Assembly: GCA_019187365.1 (NCBI GenBank)
Contig: JABARE010000002.1
Coordinates: 62,001-126,000, forward strand
Direction of reading: 5' to 3'
From: Saprospiraceae bacterium
Lineage (GTDB): Bacteria; Bacteroidota; Bacteroidia; Chitinophagales; Saprospiraceae
Length of the DNA: 64,000 nt
This document shows, piece after piece, positions 1-8,436 of this stretch (positions within the stretch are counted from its first letter, which is position 1; every line of letters starts with the position of its first letter). Below the pieces are notes generated by a model. It had not been told where the DNA came from and ran no database searches. It saw nothing but the letters and a program-made list of their open reading frames with translations. Position numbers and translations under genes: made by a program.

Positions 1-1
1 G

Positions 2-91
2 TACATGGTTTTTGAGAAACTGGAAAGACAATTGGGTCCGACATTTTACGAACACATAAATGGGGCTATGCTAAATAAGAGTCTGACATAA
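2..91 (+). CDS. C-terminal end of a truncated protein
   Basis: An open frame enters from the left edge and ends at a TAA after 29 codons. The visible tail (VFEKLERQLGPTFYEHINGA and a few more residues) has ordinary protein-like composition, but no family can be named from so little. It lies just upstream of, and on the same strand as, the unknown protein at 196, so the two may be co-transcribed. Confidence is limited by length. Confidence 0.4.
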   Translation, partial: YMVFEKLERQLGPTFYEHINGAMLNKSLT

Positions 92-195
92 TCTGAATAT
101 AGGGTACCTGTTATGAGCACAATGAGAGGGTCTCCTCAATTGGAAGCTGATGGTGAGATTTTAACATTATTTTCAAACGATTAAATCATTTTACA

Positions 196-672
196 ATGGC
201 AAGTAATTTATTTGAATTTGACGCGAGGCGTCTCTTGAGATGGGTTTACGGGGGTCCTTTTGAGGATTTCTGGCTTAAAAATGTGAACTTGATCGAAATC
301 ATGGTTAGAGACCATAAGTTGAAACCGCTTAACACTGGAAAATATGTAATGGGCGATTTTGTAGCTGGTGGGATCGAGGAATCCTTTGAGGGTGCTTCTT
401 TTGAGCCTGGTGCAGAGAGCCTGGCTCAGAAAGCTCCTATTCCTCCTATTCTAAAGCCTCAACGGGGTCCATTTTGGCCGCGCCCGTTTCCGGGTGGACT
501 TAGAATTCCGCATTTGCACTTTAAAGGAGATGTGTTTTTACTCGATGACAGGCAATGGAATGAGCTTTCAAGCGCTGTACTTGAAGGATTTAAGGAAAAG
601 CTAAATAGAGCGAAATCAGTCAGTTTTGAGCAAATTATGAAGCTTTCAGATGGCTTTGACACTTTGACTTAG
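196..672 (+). CDS. Hypothetical protein with proline-rich middle
   Basis: A 158-residue protein that I do not recognise. The first 55 residues are mixed and slightly basic. Residues 75-105 are rich in Pro, Gly and aromatic residues and end in a conserved-looking GGLRIPHLHFKGDVFLLDD block. The last 40 residues look helical. There is no signal peptide, membrane segment or catalytic motif. The HLHFKGDVFLL block reads like a small beta hairpin shared by a family rather than chance, and codon use looks normal. It follows a truncated gene on the same strand and precedes a transposase. Function unknown. Confidence 0.55.
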   Translation: MASNLFEFDARRLLRWVYGGPFEDFWLKNVNLIEIMVRDHKLKPLNTGKYVMGDFVAGGIEESFEGASFEPGAESLAQKAPIPPILKPQRGPFWPRPFPGGLRIPHLHFKGDVFLLDDRQWNELSSAVLEGFKEKLNRAKSVSFEQIMKLSDGFDTLT

Positions 673-970
673 GTTGCTTTTATAGAGACTTGATGCGTTC
701 TGCCTGTCGAATTGGTGGTTGATTAGACAGGCAGATTTTTCTCCCTGCAGTTATCGATAAAATAGCTTGATTAAAGTATCTGATTGAGGCAAGATGCATA
801 TTGTTTAATATGACATGATACTTAAAAGACTTGTCAATAATTGGAAAATGCATCCTTTGTTATCGTAAGTTTGTAACTTGTGCAAAGTTCAGTTCATAAA
901 GTCTTAGATTGGCCCTCGCCTTCTCTGCGACTTATCAGTAATTCATTTGAAATAGTAATGACTTTGACTA

Positions 971-1555
971 ATGAGTACCAAATACAAATTTTTAGATCCA
1001 GAAGGAATATATTTTGTGAGCTTTGCAACGGTTAAATGGATTGACGTATTTACTAGACAAGAATACAAAGAAATATTTATAAATAGTTTAAAGTACTGTC
1101 AGAATCACAAAGGAATGATTATTCATGCATGGTGCCTGATGTCCAATCATGTACATCTAGTTTTTTCAACAATTGAGAAGGGTAAACATTCTGAAATTTT
1201 AAGAGATCTAAAGAAATTTACTTCCAAGAAATTGCTGGAATCGATTAAGAACAATCGACAGGAAAGTAGAAAAGAATGGATGTTAGCAATTTTATCTGAT
1301 GCTGGACAAAACAATTCTAATAATAAGGAATATCAGTTCTGGCAACAAGATAATCATCCTATTGAAATTTATAGCCCAAAGGTTATTGCTCAAAAGCTTA
1401 CCTATATACATAATAATCCGGTGAAATTAGGAATTGTTTCAGAAGCCGAACATTATTTATATAGTAGTGCATGCAATTATTGTGGTCATAAAGGGCTAAT
1501 AGAAGTTGAAATTTTAGATATTCCGGCAAGTTTGGTTGGATATATTTATACTTGA
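971..1555 (+). CDS. REP-associated tyrosine transposase (RAYT, IS200-like fold)
   Basis: A 194-residue single-stranded-DNA transposase of the Y1/HUH class (TnpA_REP branch). The HUH metal motif is visible as SNHVHLVF around residue 60, and the nucleophile region as YIHNNPVKLGIV near residue 148, where the Tyr would form the covalent 5'-phosphotyrosine link. Length fits RAYTs, which are domesticated relatives of IS200/IS605 transposases and normally act on short palindromes next to their gene. Two REP-like hairpins lie 20-80 bp downstream, which supports this assignment over a generic IS200 element. It has no accessory TnpB. Base composition is more A+T-rich than the neighbouring backbone, consistent with transfer. 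Confidence 0.85.
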   Translation: MSTKYKFLDPEGIYFVSFATVKWIDVFTRQEYKEIFINSLKYCQNHKGMIIHAWCLMSNHVHLVFSTIEKGKHSEILRDLKKFTSKKLLESIKNNRQESRKEWMLAILSDAGQNNSNNKEYQFWQQDNHPIEIYSPKVIAQKLTYIHNNPVKLGIVSEAEHYLYSSACNYCGHKGLIEVEILDIPASLVGYIYT

Positions 1556-1574
1556 AGATTAGGATATAATGGGG

Positions 1575-1637
1575 GGCGCAAGTTACAAACTTGCGCCAGC
1601 GGAGGATATAATGGGGTGCAAGTTACAAACTTGCGCC
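1575..1637 (+). repeat. Two REP-like hairpins beside the RAYT gene
   Basis: Two tandem units about 40 bp apart. The first is a perfect 10-bp stem (GGCGCAAGTT at 1575-1584 with AACTTGCGCC at 1588-1597) and an ACA loop. The second (about 1616-1637) is the same palindrome with one C-to-T change that leaves a G.T pair. Each is followed by the spacer AGCGGAGG and then TATAATGGGG. RAYTs recognise and mobilise such REP palindromes, so these are the likely substrate sites of the adjacent gene. A third spacer copy ending in a G run follows at about 1638-1665. Confidence 0.7.
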
Positions 1638-1873
1638 AGCGGAGGAGGTATAATGGGGGGGGGGTGGAATCGGAAGAGTTTAGTATAAGAGTTGATTTGA
1701 GTGATTTGCAACCGAAGAGCTACCTATTCAAGCGGTTAGATGATCGTAAGACTTATTCAAGGATGATCCAGTTATTAATGCAAAGCTAAGGTTGTCAAGA
1801 ACTATGAGTATGGGTAAGAAACTTTTGCTCTGAACAGAACGGTGCAAGAAACTTTAGAATGAATAGCCTTAAA

Positions 1874-2986
1874 TTAAGCACCCAAAGTCTCCTGCCTCGA
1901 CGCTTTCAGTTTCAACAAATAGCCATAAAAGAGTGCAAACGAAAAGCCGGCCAGCAATGCGGCAATGGTGGGTTGTAGTCCGGCGAGCCAGTCGTAAACG
2001 CCGTGCAGGACTGCGGCAGTAGTGAATCCAATTAAAATCAGTGCGCCTTTCTTTTCTCCCCTGATGTTCGCAATGGAGATGAAGTAGGCGACGATTCCCG
2101 AGAAGACGGCATGACAAAATACCAGGGACAAAGATCGCAACAATACCAGCACCATGGCATTTTGCACTCCGGAGACCAGACCTGACGTCCCATAGTCCAG
2201 CGTTTTGGCATAAGTGTTTCCCACGGCCTGGTCGCCGTAATGAAGGTTTTCAAAGGCTGCAAACCCAAGACCGCTGAAAACGCCGATCGTGATCAGCGAA
2301 AGGGGGTTCAGGTCTTTTTGAAACCACTTTATGGCCAAAAAGACCGGAATTGATTTTACAGCTTCCTCAAACAGGCCAACCTGGACGACATATCCGAAAA
2401 GAGAGATCACCAAATTTCCGCTGTCGGCCATAGCGAGATAAAAGTCCGGAAGAAAGCGATATACAAATAACAACAGCCAGATCCCCATGATGCCGGTAAA
2501 GAACAGGCTTGCTACCGCCAGTCGCCGGGTTCCGGTATCCGATATGATGAACTTTTTAAAAATAACACCCCATACCAGGGCGAAAAAGAGCGCAAACATC
2601 GTGAGCTGGGTAGACACTTGTTCTACCGTAATGATCAGTAGGGGAATGACTCCCAATAAACTTACAGCCCAGAAAATAAAATCCTTTAACAATAACTGGA
2701 TGTTGCTATGGTCGATGGGTATGATTTCCTGTTTTAGCGGAATGTCGTTTAGGTCCTTCAATATGGTCTGAGCCTGTTTGGATCCTTTTTCAATGAACTG
2801 CTGAAAAGACTCATTGAGCGATTGTATGGAAGGGTCCTGTTGGGGAGACGGGTTTTCTGCATGGCCCGGGTGCAGGATGGGTATCACAAACGGCTGGCCG
2901 CATGCTGAGCAAAACCGCTGATTTCCCGATGCCGATTCGGGAAACTCCAGCGGGGTCTTACAATGCGGACAGCTAACTGCGATCAT
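1874..2986 (-). CDS. PrsW-family intramembrane metalloprotease with zinc-ribbon N-terminus
   Basis: A 370-residue multi-pass membrane protein. The N-terminus has a zinc ribbon (CPHC near residue 5, CSAC near residue 31). About eight hydrophobic segments follow from residue 85. PrsW/CAAX-protease-like motifs are present: FEEAVK, FENLHYG, FCHAVFSG and LHGVYDW, providing the Glu and His residues expected to bind the catalytic metal. PrsW in Bacillus cleaves the anti-sigma factor RsiW; the substrate here is unknown. The gene starts 9 bp after the lipoprotein gene at 2996-3418 on the same strand, so they probably form an operon. The zinc ribbon is an accessory domain, perhaps for regulation or protein contact. 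Confidence 0.8.
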   Translation of the reverse strand: MIAVSCPHCKTPLEFPESASGNQRFCSACGQPFVIPILHPGHAENPSPQQDPSIQSLNESFQQFIEKGSKQAQTILKDLNDIPLKQEIIPIDHSNIQLLLKDFIFWAVSLLGVIPLLIITVEQVSTQLTMFALFFALVWGVIFKKFIISDTGTRRLAVASLFFTGIMGIWLLLFVYRFLPDFYLAMADSGNLVISLFGYVVQVGLFEEAVKSIPVFLAIKWFQKDLNPLSLITIGVFSGLGFAAFENLHYGDQAVGNTYAKTLDYGTSGLVSGVQNAMVLVLLRSLSLVFCHAVFSGIVAYFISIANIRGEKKGALILIGFTTAAVLHGVYDWLAGLQPTIAALLAGFSFALFYGYLLKLKASRQETLGA

Positions 2987-2995
2987 CAGGTGTAA

Positions 2996-3418
2996 TTATC
3001 TCTTTTCCGCTTTTACACAGGGAACTCCCCAAATATAAATGGTTTTTTGGGATTTTTTGAATTGAACCGATTGCTGATCGAGGACGCGGACCGTTTGGTG
3101 TTCCGTCAATCCCGGATCAAAAAGTGCTGTGAGGTCTGGCAATCCTTTGCGATCGAGTCGGAACGACAGGTATAGGCTCTCCTTTTTGTCCTGCCAGGAA
3201 CCTTTGAATCGATATTTTTTTGGAGGCCTCTCACCGAGATCCTGAAAATGAAGCACGAACTTATGGTCTCTGTGAACGTCCAATGCAATCTCGGCAACGT
3301 CGTTGCCGCCCGATTGGTAGCTCAGTAATTTTGGTGAAGCACATGAGCCCAATGAAATAAGGAATATGACCAAGGGAAGCAAAAGCCAGGGGTGGTTGGC
3401 CCCTCTGTTATTTTTCAT
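2996..3418 (-). CDS. Small lipoprotein
   Basis: A 140-residue protein with a lipoprotein signal: a basic start, a hydrophobic stretch (LLLPLVIFLISLG) and a lipobox SC-A at about residue 27. The mature part is soluble, beta-rich and basic, with no motif I can name. It precedes the PrsW-type protease gene by 9 bp on the same strand, so the pair is probably co-transcribed and might act together in envelope stress, but that is only inferred from position. Confidence 0.65.
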   Translation of the reverse strand: MKNNRGANHPWLLLPLVIFLISLGSCASPKLLSYQSGGNDVAEIALDVHRDHKFVLHFQDLGERPPKKYRFKGSWQDKKESLYLSFRLDRKGLPDLTALFDPGLTEHQTVRVLDQQSVQFKKSQKTIYIWGVPCVKAEKR

Positions 3419-3657
3419 TCCTCAATATACCGGTATGCATCCAACGGATCTGCATTTTCGAACGGTAAAGTTGCAATGGAGGGAAGGTCGAGGTTCACTC
3501 TTCCTGGTGGCAATCATCAAAGGTCCGAAAAGCGGATTGCTGGAGGAAGTAGGGGGCAATTCAGCCTCCTGTCGGGGTATTCAGGGCCTTTATCCCAAAG
3601 AAGCTAGCATCCCCCCACCTATGGCGGGACCTATGTTGATGACTTTGGGAATCGATA

Positions 3658-3930
3658 CCACCTGGTCACGCCGTTGGCGTGATAAATCCTCCCGCCTATG
3701 GCGGGATAAACTTCTCGCCCACTGACTTTTTTCGATTGGATGGTGGTCCCACCTGGTCACGCCGTTGGCGTGATAAATCCTCCCGCCTATGGCGGGATAA
3801 ACTTCTCGCCCACTGACTTTTTTCGATTGGATGGTGGTCCCACCTGGTCACGCCGTTGGCGTGATAAAGCTTCCCGCCTATGGCGGGATAAACTTCTCGC
3901 CCACTGACTTTTTTCGATTGGATGGTGGTC
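3658..3930. repeat. 91-bp tandem repeat (3 copies) containing the tRNA 3' end
   Basis: Three head-to-tail copies start at 3658, 3749 and 3840 and are nearly identical. Each has two hairpins (TCACGCC-GTT-GGCGTGA and CCCGCC-TAT-GGCGGG), then CTTCTCGCCCACTGAC, a T run and GATTGGATGGTGGTC. The unit ends in TGGTGGTCCCACCTGG, which is the 3' end of the adjacent tRNA-Met gene (CCA, acceptor strand and part of the T arm). The last copy runs straight into the real tRNA. The array therefore looks like repeated duplication of the tRNA 3' end plus its downstream flank. Confidence 0.85.
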
Positions 3931-3999
3931 CCACCTGGGCTCGAACCAGGGACCCTCTGATTATGAGTCAGACGCTCTAACCGACTGAGCTATGGGACC
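3923..3999 (-). tRNA. tRNA-Met (CAT anticodon)
   Basis: A 77-nt cloverleaf on the minus strand. It begins GGTCCCATAGCTCAG, has the anticodon loop CTCATAA (anticodon CAT) in a TCTGA/TCAGA stem, a T arm with GGTTCGAGCCC and an encoded CCA end. A CAT anticodon can be elongator Met or lysidine-modified Ile2; sequence alone does not settle this. The 3' end is copied in the tandem repeats just downstream. A TAnnTTTG promoter word lies 32 bp upstream. Confidence 0.9.
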
Positions 4000-4030
4000 A
4001 TTGCAGGAATGCGGGGCGGAATCGCCGCCG

Positions 4031-4038
4031 CAAAGGTA
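4031..4038 (-). promoter_or_regulatory. Bacteroidota-type -7 box for the tRNA
   Basis: TACCTTTG on the minus strand matches the -7 consensus TAnnTTTG and lies 32 bp before the tRNA 5' end. I see no good -33 TTG box at the expected distance. Confidence 0.45.
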
Positions 4039-4117
4039 GGGTATTTTAAACAGTTGCGGAGAGCAACGGCAGGCCACTTCGGTGGATTGTGCATCTTTGT
4101 GCCGGTAAGACGGCGCT

Positions 4118-4735
4118 GTGATCCGAAACATCGTATTCGACTTTGGCAACGTGCTCTACGACCTCGACGAGGCGAAGACCGAAGGTTTGCTGCGTGAGGT
4201 GCTGGACCCGCTTAAATGCAGAGACCTCGAAGAACTGGTGCTGCACCCCTACGAACGGGGTGAATGCTCGGAAGAGGCTTTTATCAACAGGCTGCAGCGC
4301 CGGTCGCACACTCCACTTGATGGAAGCTACTACCTCCATGCCTGGAATGCCATGCTCCTCGGCATACCCCCACACCGCCTGGCCATGCTGGATCAGCTCC
4401 GCAAACGCTATGCCCTCTATCTCCTGAGCAACATCAACCGCTCGCACCTCGTCGTCCTTCGGCGACAATTGGAGGCAATGCCCGAGGCTTGCGATTTCGA
4501 ACGTCGGTATTTCGACGGCGTTTTCTACTCGTGCGAGATCGGTCACCGCAAACCAGAACCGGAATGTTTTCACCACGTGCTCTCCCATGCAGGAATCCTG
4601 GCGGGGGAATCCCTCTTCATCGACGACCGCCGGGAAAACATAGAAGTCGCACGCCAGTTGGGTTTTAGAGTGCACCGCCATGACCCGGCCACAGAGATCG
4701 GTGACTCCATCTTAAACTTAGTGGAGGAACCATGA
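4118..4735 (+). CDS. HAD-superfamily phosphatase (YihX-like)
   Basis: A 205-residue haloacid-dehalogenase hydrolase starting at GTG. The motifs are in order: I, FDFGNVLYDLD at residues 7-17 (nucleophile Asp); II, LLSNIN near residue 108; III, GHRKPEP near 142; IV, LFIDDRREN near 167. The small helical cap between motifs I and II fits subclass I enzymes such as YihX, which dephosphorylate sugar phosphates. The substrate cannot be read from sequence. It overlaps recX by 4 bp (ATGA), so translation is probably coupled. Confidence 0.8.
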   Translation: MIRNIVFDFGNVLYDLDEAKTEGLLREVLDPLKCRDLEELVLHPYERGECSEEAFINRLQRRSHTPLDGSYYLHAWNAMLLGIPPHRLAMLDQLRKRYALYLLSNINRSHLVVLRRQLEAMPEACDFERRYFDGVFYSCEIGHRKPEPECFHHVLSHAGILAGESLFIDDRRENIEVARQLGFRVHRHDPATEIGDSILNLVEEP

Positions 4736-5184
4736 GCGCCTACCTCAGCCGGGAGCGTCTGCTCGAAAAAATGCGCCACTACTGCGGCTACCAGGACCGC
4801 AGCCAGAGCGAGGCAGAATTCAAACTCCGCAGCCTTGGGGCCGACGAAGCCACCGCCGGCGAAATCCTGGTGACCCTTATTGGCGAAGACCTCCTCAGCG
4901 AAGAGCGCTTTGCAAAATCTTATGCCCGCGGAAAGTTCAGGATCAACCACTGGGGACGTCGCAAGATCGTAAGTGGACTGAAAGCCCGTCAGGTACCGGA
5001 AAACCTTATCCGCATCGCTCTCGCCGAAATCGACGGCGACGAATACCTCGACACCCTGAGCCAACTCCTGCGCAGGGCCCTGTTATCAGGCGACTCCGCC
5101 CGTGCCGTGCGAAACCTCGAAGCCCGCGGATTCGAAGGCCCGCTCATCTACGAAACCCTGCGCATGCTGCAAGGCGAAGACTGA
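4732..5184 (+). CDS. recX: Regulatory protein RecX
   Basis: A 150-residue, mainly helical protein of the RecX family, which binds the RecA filament and limits recombination and SOS activity. The family pattern is seen at residues 16-34 (CGYQDRSQSEAEFKLRSLG) and 53-77 (DLLSEERFAKSYARGKFRINHWG in two parts), followed by a third helical repeat. Length is typical. Its start overlaps the HAD gene stop. recA is not in this window, which is common in this phylum. A small hairpin follows at 5213. Confidence 0.85.
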   Translation: MSAYLSRERLLEKMRHYCGYQDRSQSEAEFKLRSLGADEATAGEILVTLIGEDLLSEERFAKSYARGKFRINHWGRRKIVSGLKARQVPENLIRIALAEIDGDEYLDTLSQLLRRALLSGDSARAVRNLEARGFEGPLIYETLRMLQGED

Positions 5185-5212
5185 CCAGCGACCCCGGTAC
5201 AACCCCGGAAAT

Positions 5213-5230
5213 CAAACGAACGAACGTTTG
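5213..5230. terminator. Hairpin between convergent recX and nadB
   Basis: CAAACG-AACGAA-CGTTTG forms a 6-bp stem between two genes that run toward each other. There is no long T run, so it is at most a weak bidirectional terminator. It contains the ACGTTTGTTAG-like word also seen at three other gene ends in this window. Confidence 0.4.
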
Positions 5231-5247
5231 TTAGCTTAAGTTGGAAT

Positions 5248-6936
5248 TTACAGCAGGGTCGACTGGCTGAAGCCCCGCTTTTCCGGATAGTCGGTCGTGT
5301 AATGCAATCCGCGGCTTTCCCTGCGCATCGCCGCCGAGCGGGTAACCAGGTATCCGATGGTAATGAGGTTGCGAAGTTCGCATAAGGCAGCCGAAAGGGT
5401 CGTGGAATGGTAAAGTGTCTCGGTTTCCTCGTACAGCAGGTGAAGCCTGTGGATGGCACGCTCCAGACGCACGTTGCTGCGGACGATGCCGACGTAATAC
5501 GACATGATCTCCTTGAGCTCCTTGATGCTCTGCGTGATCAGGACCATTTCGCGTGGGTGTGCAGTACCCGTGGCGTCCCATTCCGGAATGTCTGAGCGCA
5601 ATTGCATGTCAGCGATGCATTCGCTGAGGTCTGTGGCAATGCGGTATCCGAAGACGGCGGCTTCGAGCAGCGAGTTCGAAGCAAGCCGGTTGGCTCCGTG
5701 CAAGCCCGTGCAGGTGCTTTCACCACAGGCATACAAGCGCGCAATGCTGCTTCGCCCCTCCAGGTCGACCTTAATGCCCCCACACATGTAGTGGCAGGCC
5801 GGAACGACGGGGATCATCTGCACCATGGGGTCTATCCCCACGCTGAGACATTTTTCGTAGATGTTTGGAAAATGGGCCAAAAACTTTTCCCGGTCGAGGT
5901 GGCGGCAATCCAGGCATACGTATTCCTCTCCCAGGGTCTTCATTTCGTTGTCGATGGCCCTGGCAACGATGTCCCGTGGCGCGAGGGATTCACGAGGGTC
6001 GTAACGGTGCATAAAAGCATCGCCGCTGCGGGTTTTGAGAACGGCTCCAAAGCCGCGCACGGCTTCAGATATCAAAAAGGCAGGATTTTCAGTTCCGGGC
6101 CGGTACAGTGCCGTCGGGTGGAATTGTACGAACTCCATGTTTTCCACATGGCCTTTCGCCCGATAGAGCATCGCGATGCCGTCACCCGTGGAGACGAGCG
6201 GGTTGGTCGTCGTGCGGTAGATCTGTCCGGCGCCACCGGTCGCCAGCACCGTTGCCCGTGCAAGGTGGGTCTCTACTTCCAGGCTTTGAAGGTTGAGCAG
6301 GTACGCACCGTAGCATTCGATGTCTGGCATGATGCGGGTCACGTTGTATCCGAGGTGGTGCTGGGTGATGACGTCAATGGCATAGCGGCGCTCGAGGATT
6401 TCTACATTTTCCAGTTCTGCGCATTTATCGAGCAGCGCACGCTCGATCTCTGCGCCGGTAACGTCCTGGAAATGCAGGATGCGGGATTCAGAATGCCCGC
6501 CCTCCCGGGCAAGGTCGTAGCGCGCAGAGTCGATCTTGTCGAATCGCGCCCCCCAATCGATCAGTTCCTGAACACGGGTGGGGCCCTCTTCTACGACGAT
6601 GCGAACGGCCTCCTCGTTGCAGAGTCCGTCTCCGGCATCCAGGGTGTCGAGAACGTGTTTCTCAAATTCGTCGCGGATACTGTCCCAGACGGCTGCAATG
6701 CCTCCCTGCGCATAGCGGGTATTGCCCTCCTCTTTTCCGGTCTTGCTCACCAGACGGATCTTCAGGTCCGGACGCTTTCGCGCCAGTTGTATCGCCGTGG
6801 TCAATCCGGCAATGCCCGTTCCGATGATGAGTACATCCGTTTGAAACACGCTGTTCGCTTGTGGCGCGAAGTTATGGACTTTGCCGTATACGGCTGTATG
6901 CTCCGACGGATACTGCATCGGTGATGGCATGGCCAC
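5248..6936 (-). CDS. nadB: L-aspartate oxidase
   Basis: A 562-residue FAD enzyme that oxidises L-aspartate to iminoaspartate, the first step of de novo NAD synthesis; its product is used by NadA. The N-terminal dinucleotide fold is clear (VLIIGTGIAGLTTAIQLA, residues 34-51), followed by NTRYAQGGIAAVWD, the substrate region EFVQFHPTALY, and GLHGANRLASNSLLEA near residue 410, all typical of the succinate dehydrogenase/fumarate reductase flavoprotein family. The AQGGIA block and the short helical C-terminal domain point to NadB rather than SdhA. Start chosen at ATG 6936; a later Met is possible because the first 25 residues are not conserved. Backbone gene. Confidence 0.93.
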   Translation of the reverse strand: MAMPSPMQYPSEHTAVYGKVHNFAPQANSVFQTDVLIIGTGIAGLTTAIQLARKRPDLKIRLVSKTGKEEGNTRYAQGGIAAVWDSIRDEFEKHVLDTLDAGDGLCNEEAVRIVVEEGPTRVQELIDWGARFDKIDSARYDLAREGGHSESRILHFQDVTGAEIERALLDKCAELENVEILERRYAIDVITQHHLGYNVTRIMPDIECYGAYLLNLQSLEVETHLARATVLATGGAGQIYRTTTNPLVSTGDGIAMLYRAKGHVENMEFVQFHPTALYRPGTENPAFLISEAVRGFGAVLKTRSGDAFMHRYDPRESLAPRDIVARAIDNEMKTLGEEYVCLDCRHLDREKFLAHFPNIYEKCLSVGIDPMVQMIPVVPACHYMCGGIKVDLEGRSSIARLYACGESTCTGLHGANRLASNSLLEAAVFGYRIATDLSECIADMQLRSDIPEWDATGTAHPREMVLITQSIKELKEIMSYYVGIVRSNVRLERAIHRLHLLYEETETLYHSTTLSAALCELRNLITIGYLVTRSAAMRRESRGLHYTTDYPEKRGFSQSTLL

Positions 6937-6960
6937 CTTTGCAATTGACCGGTTAACTGT

Positions 6961-8139
6961 TTAACTGGAAGGCAATCGCGATATTCCATGCCAGAGCAGC
7001 CGGGCAGCTTCGTGCAGGGTTTCTTCTTTTTTAGCAAAGCAAAAGCGGAGGAGCCCGGGATCATAAGCGTCGTGGTAGAAAGCGGAAACGGGAATGGCAG
7101 CCACTCCCCGGGAGGCGACGAGATGTTCTGCATACGCGAGGTCATTCGTCCTTCCGGCAGACTGGAAACGAGCCAAAGCAAAGTAAGAACCATGGCAGGG
7201 AAGAAATTCAAAATCCGGGTGTCCCCTCATACACTGCAAAAACAGGTCGCGGCGCGTCTGGTAAAATTGGGCCAGGTCGTCTGTAAATTCTGAATGGGAT
7301 TCCAGAAATCGGGCTACGGCGTATTGAGCCGGCGTGTTCACCGAAAAGACCATAAACTGATGCACCTTGCGGATCTCCTGGCTCAGCGCTTCCGGGGCGA
7401 CGGTGTAGCCTATTTTCCACCCGGTGTTGTGCAGGGTTTTGCCAATCGAAAAGACGACGATTGAGCGTTCGCACAGTGTAGGAAATTCAAGGGCGCTGCG
7501 GTGGCGGTTGCCGTCGAAAACCAGCAGGTCGTAAACTTCGTCCCAAAGCAACAGGCTGTTGTGCCGTCGCGTCAGCTCGCCGATTCGCAGCAGGTCATCA
7601 GCGCTCAGTATGCTTCCGGCGGGGTTGTGCGGATTGTTGATCAGCACCATGCGCACGGTTTCAGTACTGAGCAGTTGCTCCAGCGAATCCCAGGGAATGG
7701 AAAAGTCCGGAAGTTCCAGGCGCAGGTACAGTGCTTGTCCCCCGTTGATGCGCACGGCGGGTCCATAGGAGTCGTATGCAGGCTCGAAGATCAGCACCTT
7801 GTCGCCCGGCCGCACGAAAGCGCTGATGGCCGTATAGATGGCCTGGGTGGCTCCGGCCGTCACGGTGATCCCGGTTTCCGGGTCGGCGGCGCAACCATAG
7901 CGGTATTCAAGTCTTCGCGCAATGGCAGCGCGCAGTTGCGGCAGGCCGGGCATGGCGGCATATTGGTTGAATCCGCTGCGGACGCCTTCGTCGAGGTAGG
8001 CGAACAACTGTTCGGGTGGTGCAAAGTCGGGAAATCCCTGTGCCAGGTTGATGGCGCCGTGCCGGTTGGCCAGCGCGGTCATGTGAGCAAAGATCGAGAT
8101 CCCTGCGTCGGGCAGTTTGCTATTCAGGTCCGGCGACAT
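6961..8139 (-). CDS. PLP-dependent aminotransferase, methionine aminotransferase-like (YbdL type)
   Basis: A 392-residue fold-type I aminotransferase. It shows INLAQGFPDF near residue 34, the cofactor-binding TAGATQAIY around 92, NNPHNPAG around 167, DEVYD near 200, and the Schiff-base lysine in SIGKTLHNTGWKIGY around 233. This profile matches the KAT/YbdL branch, which acts on methionine, kynurenine or glutamine with 2-oxo acids; the late step of methionine salvage is a plausible role. It is followed by nadB on the same strand (24-bp gap) and may be co-transcribed with it. Confidence 0.85.
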   Translation of the reverse strand: MSPDLNSKLPDAGISIFAHMTALANRHGAINLAQGFPDFAPPEQLFAYLDEGVRSGFNQYAAMPGLPQLRAAIARRLEYRYGCAADPETGITVTAGATQAIYTAISAFVRPGDKVLIFEPAYDSYGPAVRINGGQALYLRLELPDFSIPWDSLEQLLSTETVRMVLINNPHNPAGSILSADDLLRIGELTRRHNSLLLWDEVYDLLVFDGNRHRSALEFPTLCERSIVVFSIGKTLHNTGWKIGYTVAPEALSQEIRKVHQFMVFSVNTPAQYAVARFLESHSEFTDDLAQFYQTRRDLFLQCMRGHPDFEFLPCHGSYFALARFQSAGRTNDLAYAEHLVASRGVAAIPVSAFYHDAYDPGLLRFCFAKKEETLHEAARLLWHGISRLPSS

Positions 8140-8162
8140 CGATGGGGGAGAGTCGCTGAGGC

Positions 8163-8411
8163 TCAGTGCTTGGCGTACTTTTTATAAATGCGGTCGATTT
8201 CTCCGGCGAGGCGGTGGTCCTTTTCGGTTAAGGTGTCGCCGGCATCGTGGGTGGTGAGGTTGATCTCCACCCGGTTCCAGGAATTTTTCCAGTCGGGGTG
8301 GTGGTTCATTTTTTCTGCCTGGAAGGCCACCTCCGTCATAAAGGCGAAGGCCTCGCCGAAATCCCGGAATTCAAGGGTAGTCTTCAGTTTGTTGTTGCTT
8401 TCTTTCCACAT
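8163..8411 (-). CDS. 4a-hydroxytetrahydrobiopterin dehydratase (PCD/DCoH)
   Basis: A small pterin-4a-carbinolamine dehydratase. The start is placed at the internal ATG 8411 because homologous sequence begins there ([18 protein letters not shown]) and because the longer frame would run into the peptidase gene upstream. The signature [20 protein letters not shown] at residues 35-54 carries the catalytic His pair and Trp. The enzyme dehydrates the carbinolamine formed by aromatic amino-acid hydroxylases; some members have a different role in molybdopterin or folate metabolism. It lies 25 bp after the M42 peptidase and 23 bp before the aminotransferase on the same strand. Confidence 0.88.
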   Translation of the reverse strand: MWKESNNKLKTTLEFRDFGEAFAFMTEVAFQAEKMNHHPDWKNSWNRVEINLTTHDAGDTLTEKDHRLAGEIDRIYKKYAKH

Positions 8412-8436
8412 AATCTTTGGCTTGGTTTTGTATGGC

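Noticed and set aside
113..184. 23-codon frame before the protein at 196
   Set aside because: Too short, no motif, and no evidence beyond an ATG and a stop.
4046..5064. Minus-strand frames opposite the HAD and recX genes
   Set aside because: Shadows of two well supported genes.
5602..6924. 440-codon open frame on the + strand opposite nadB
   Set aside because: It lies wholly antisense to a clear nadB and its translation has no family features; it is a G+C-driven shadow frame.
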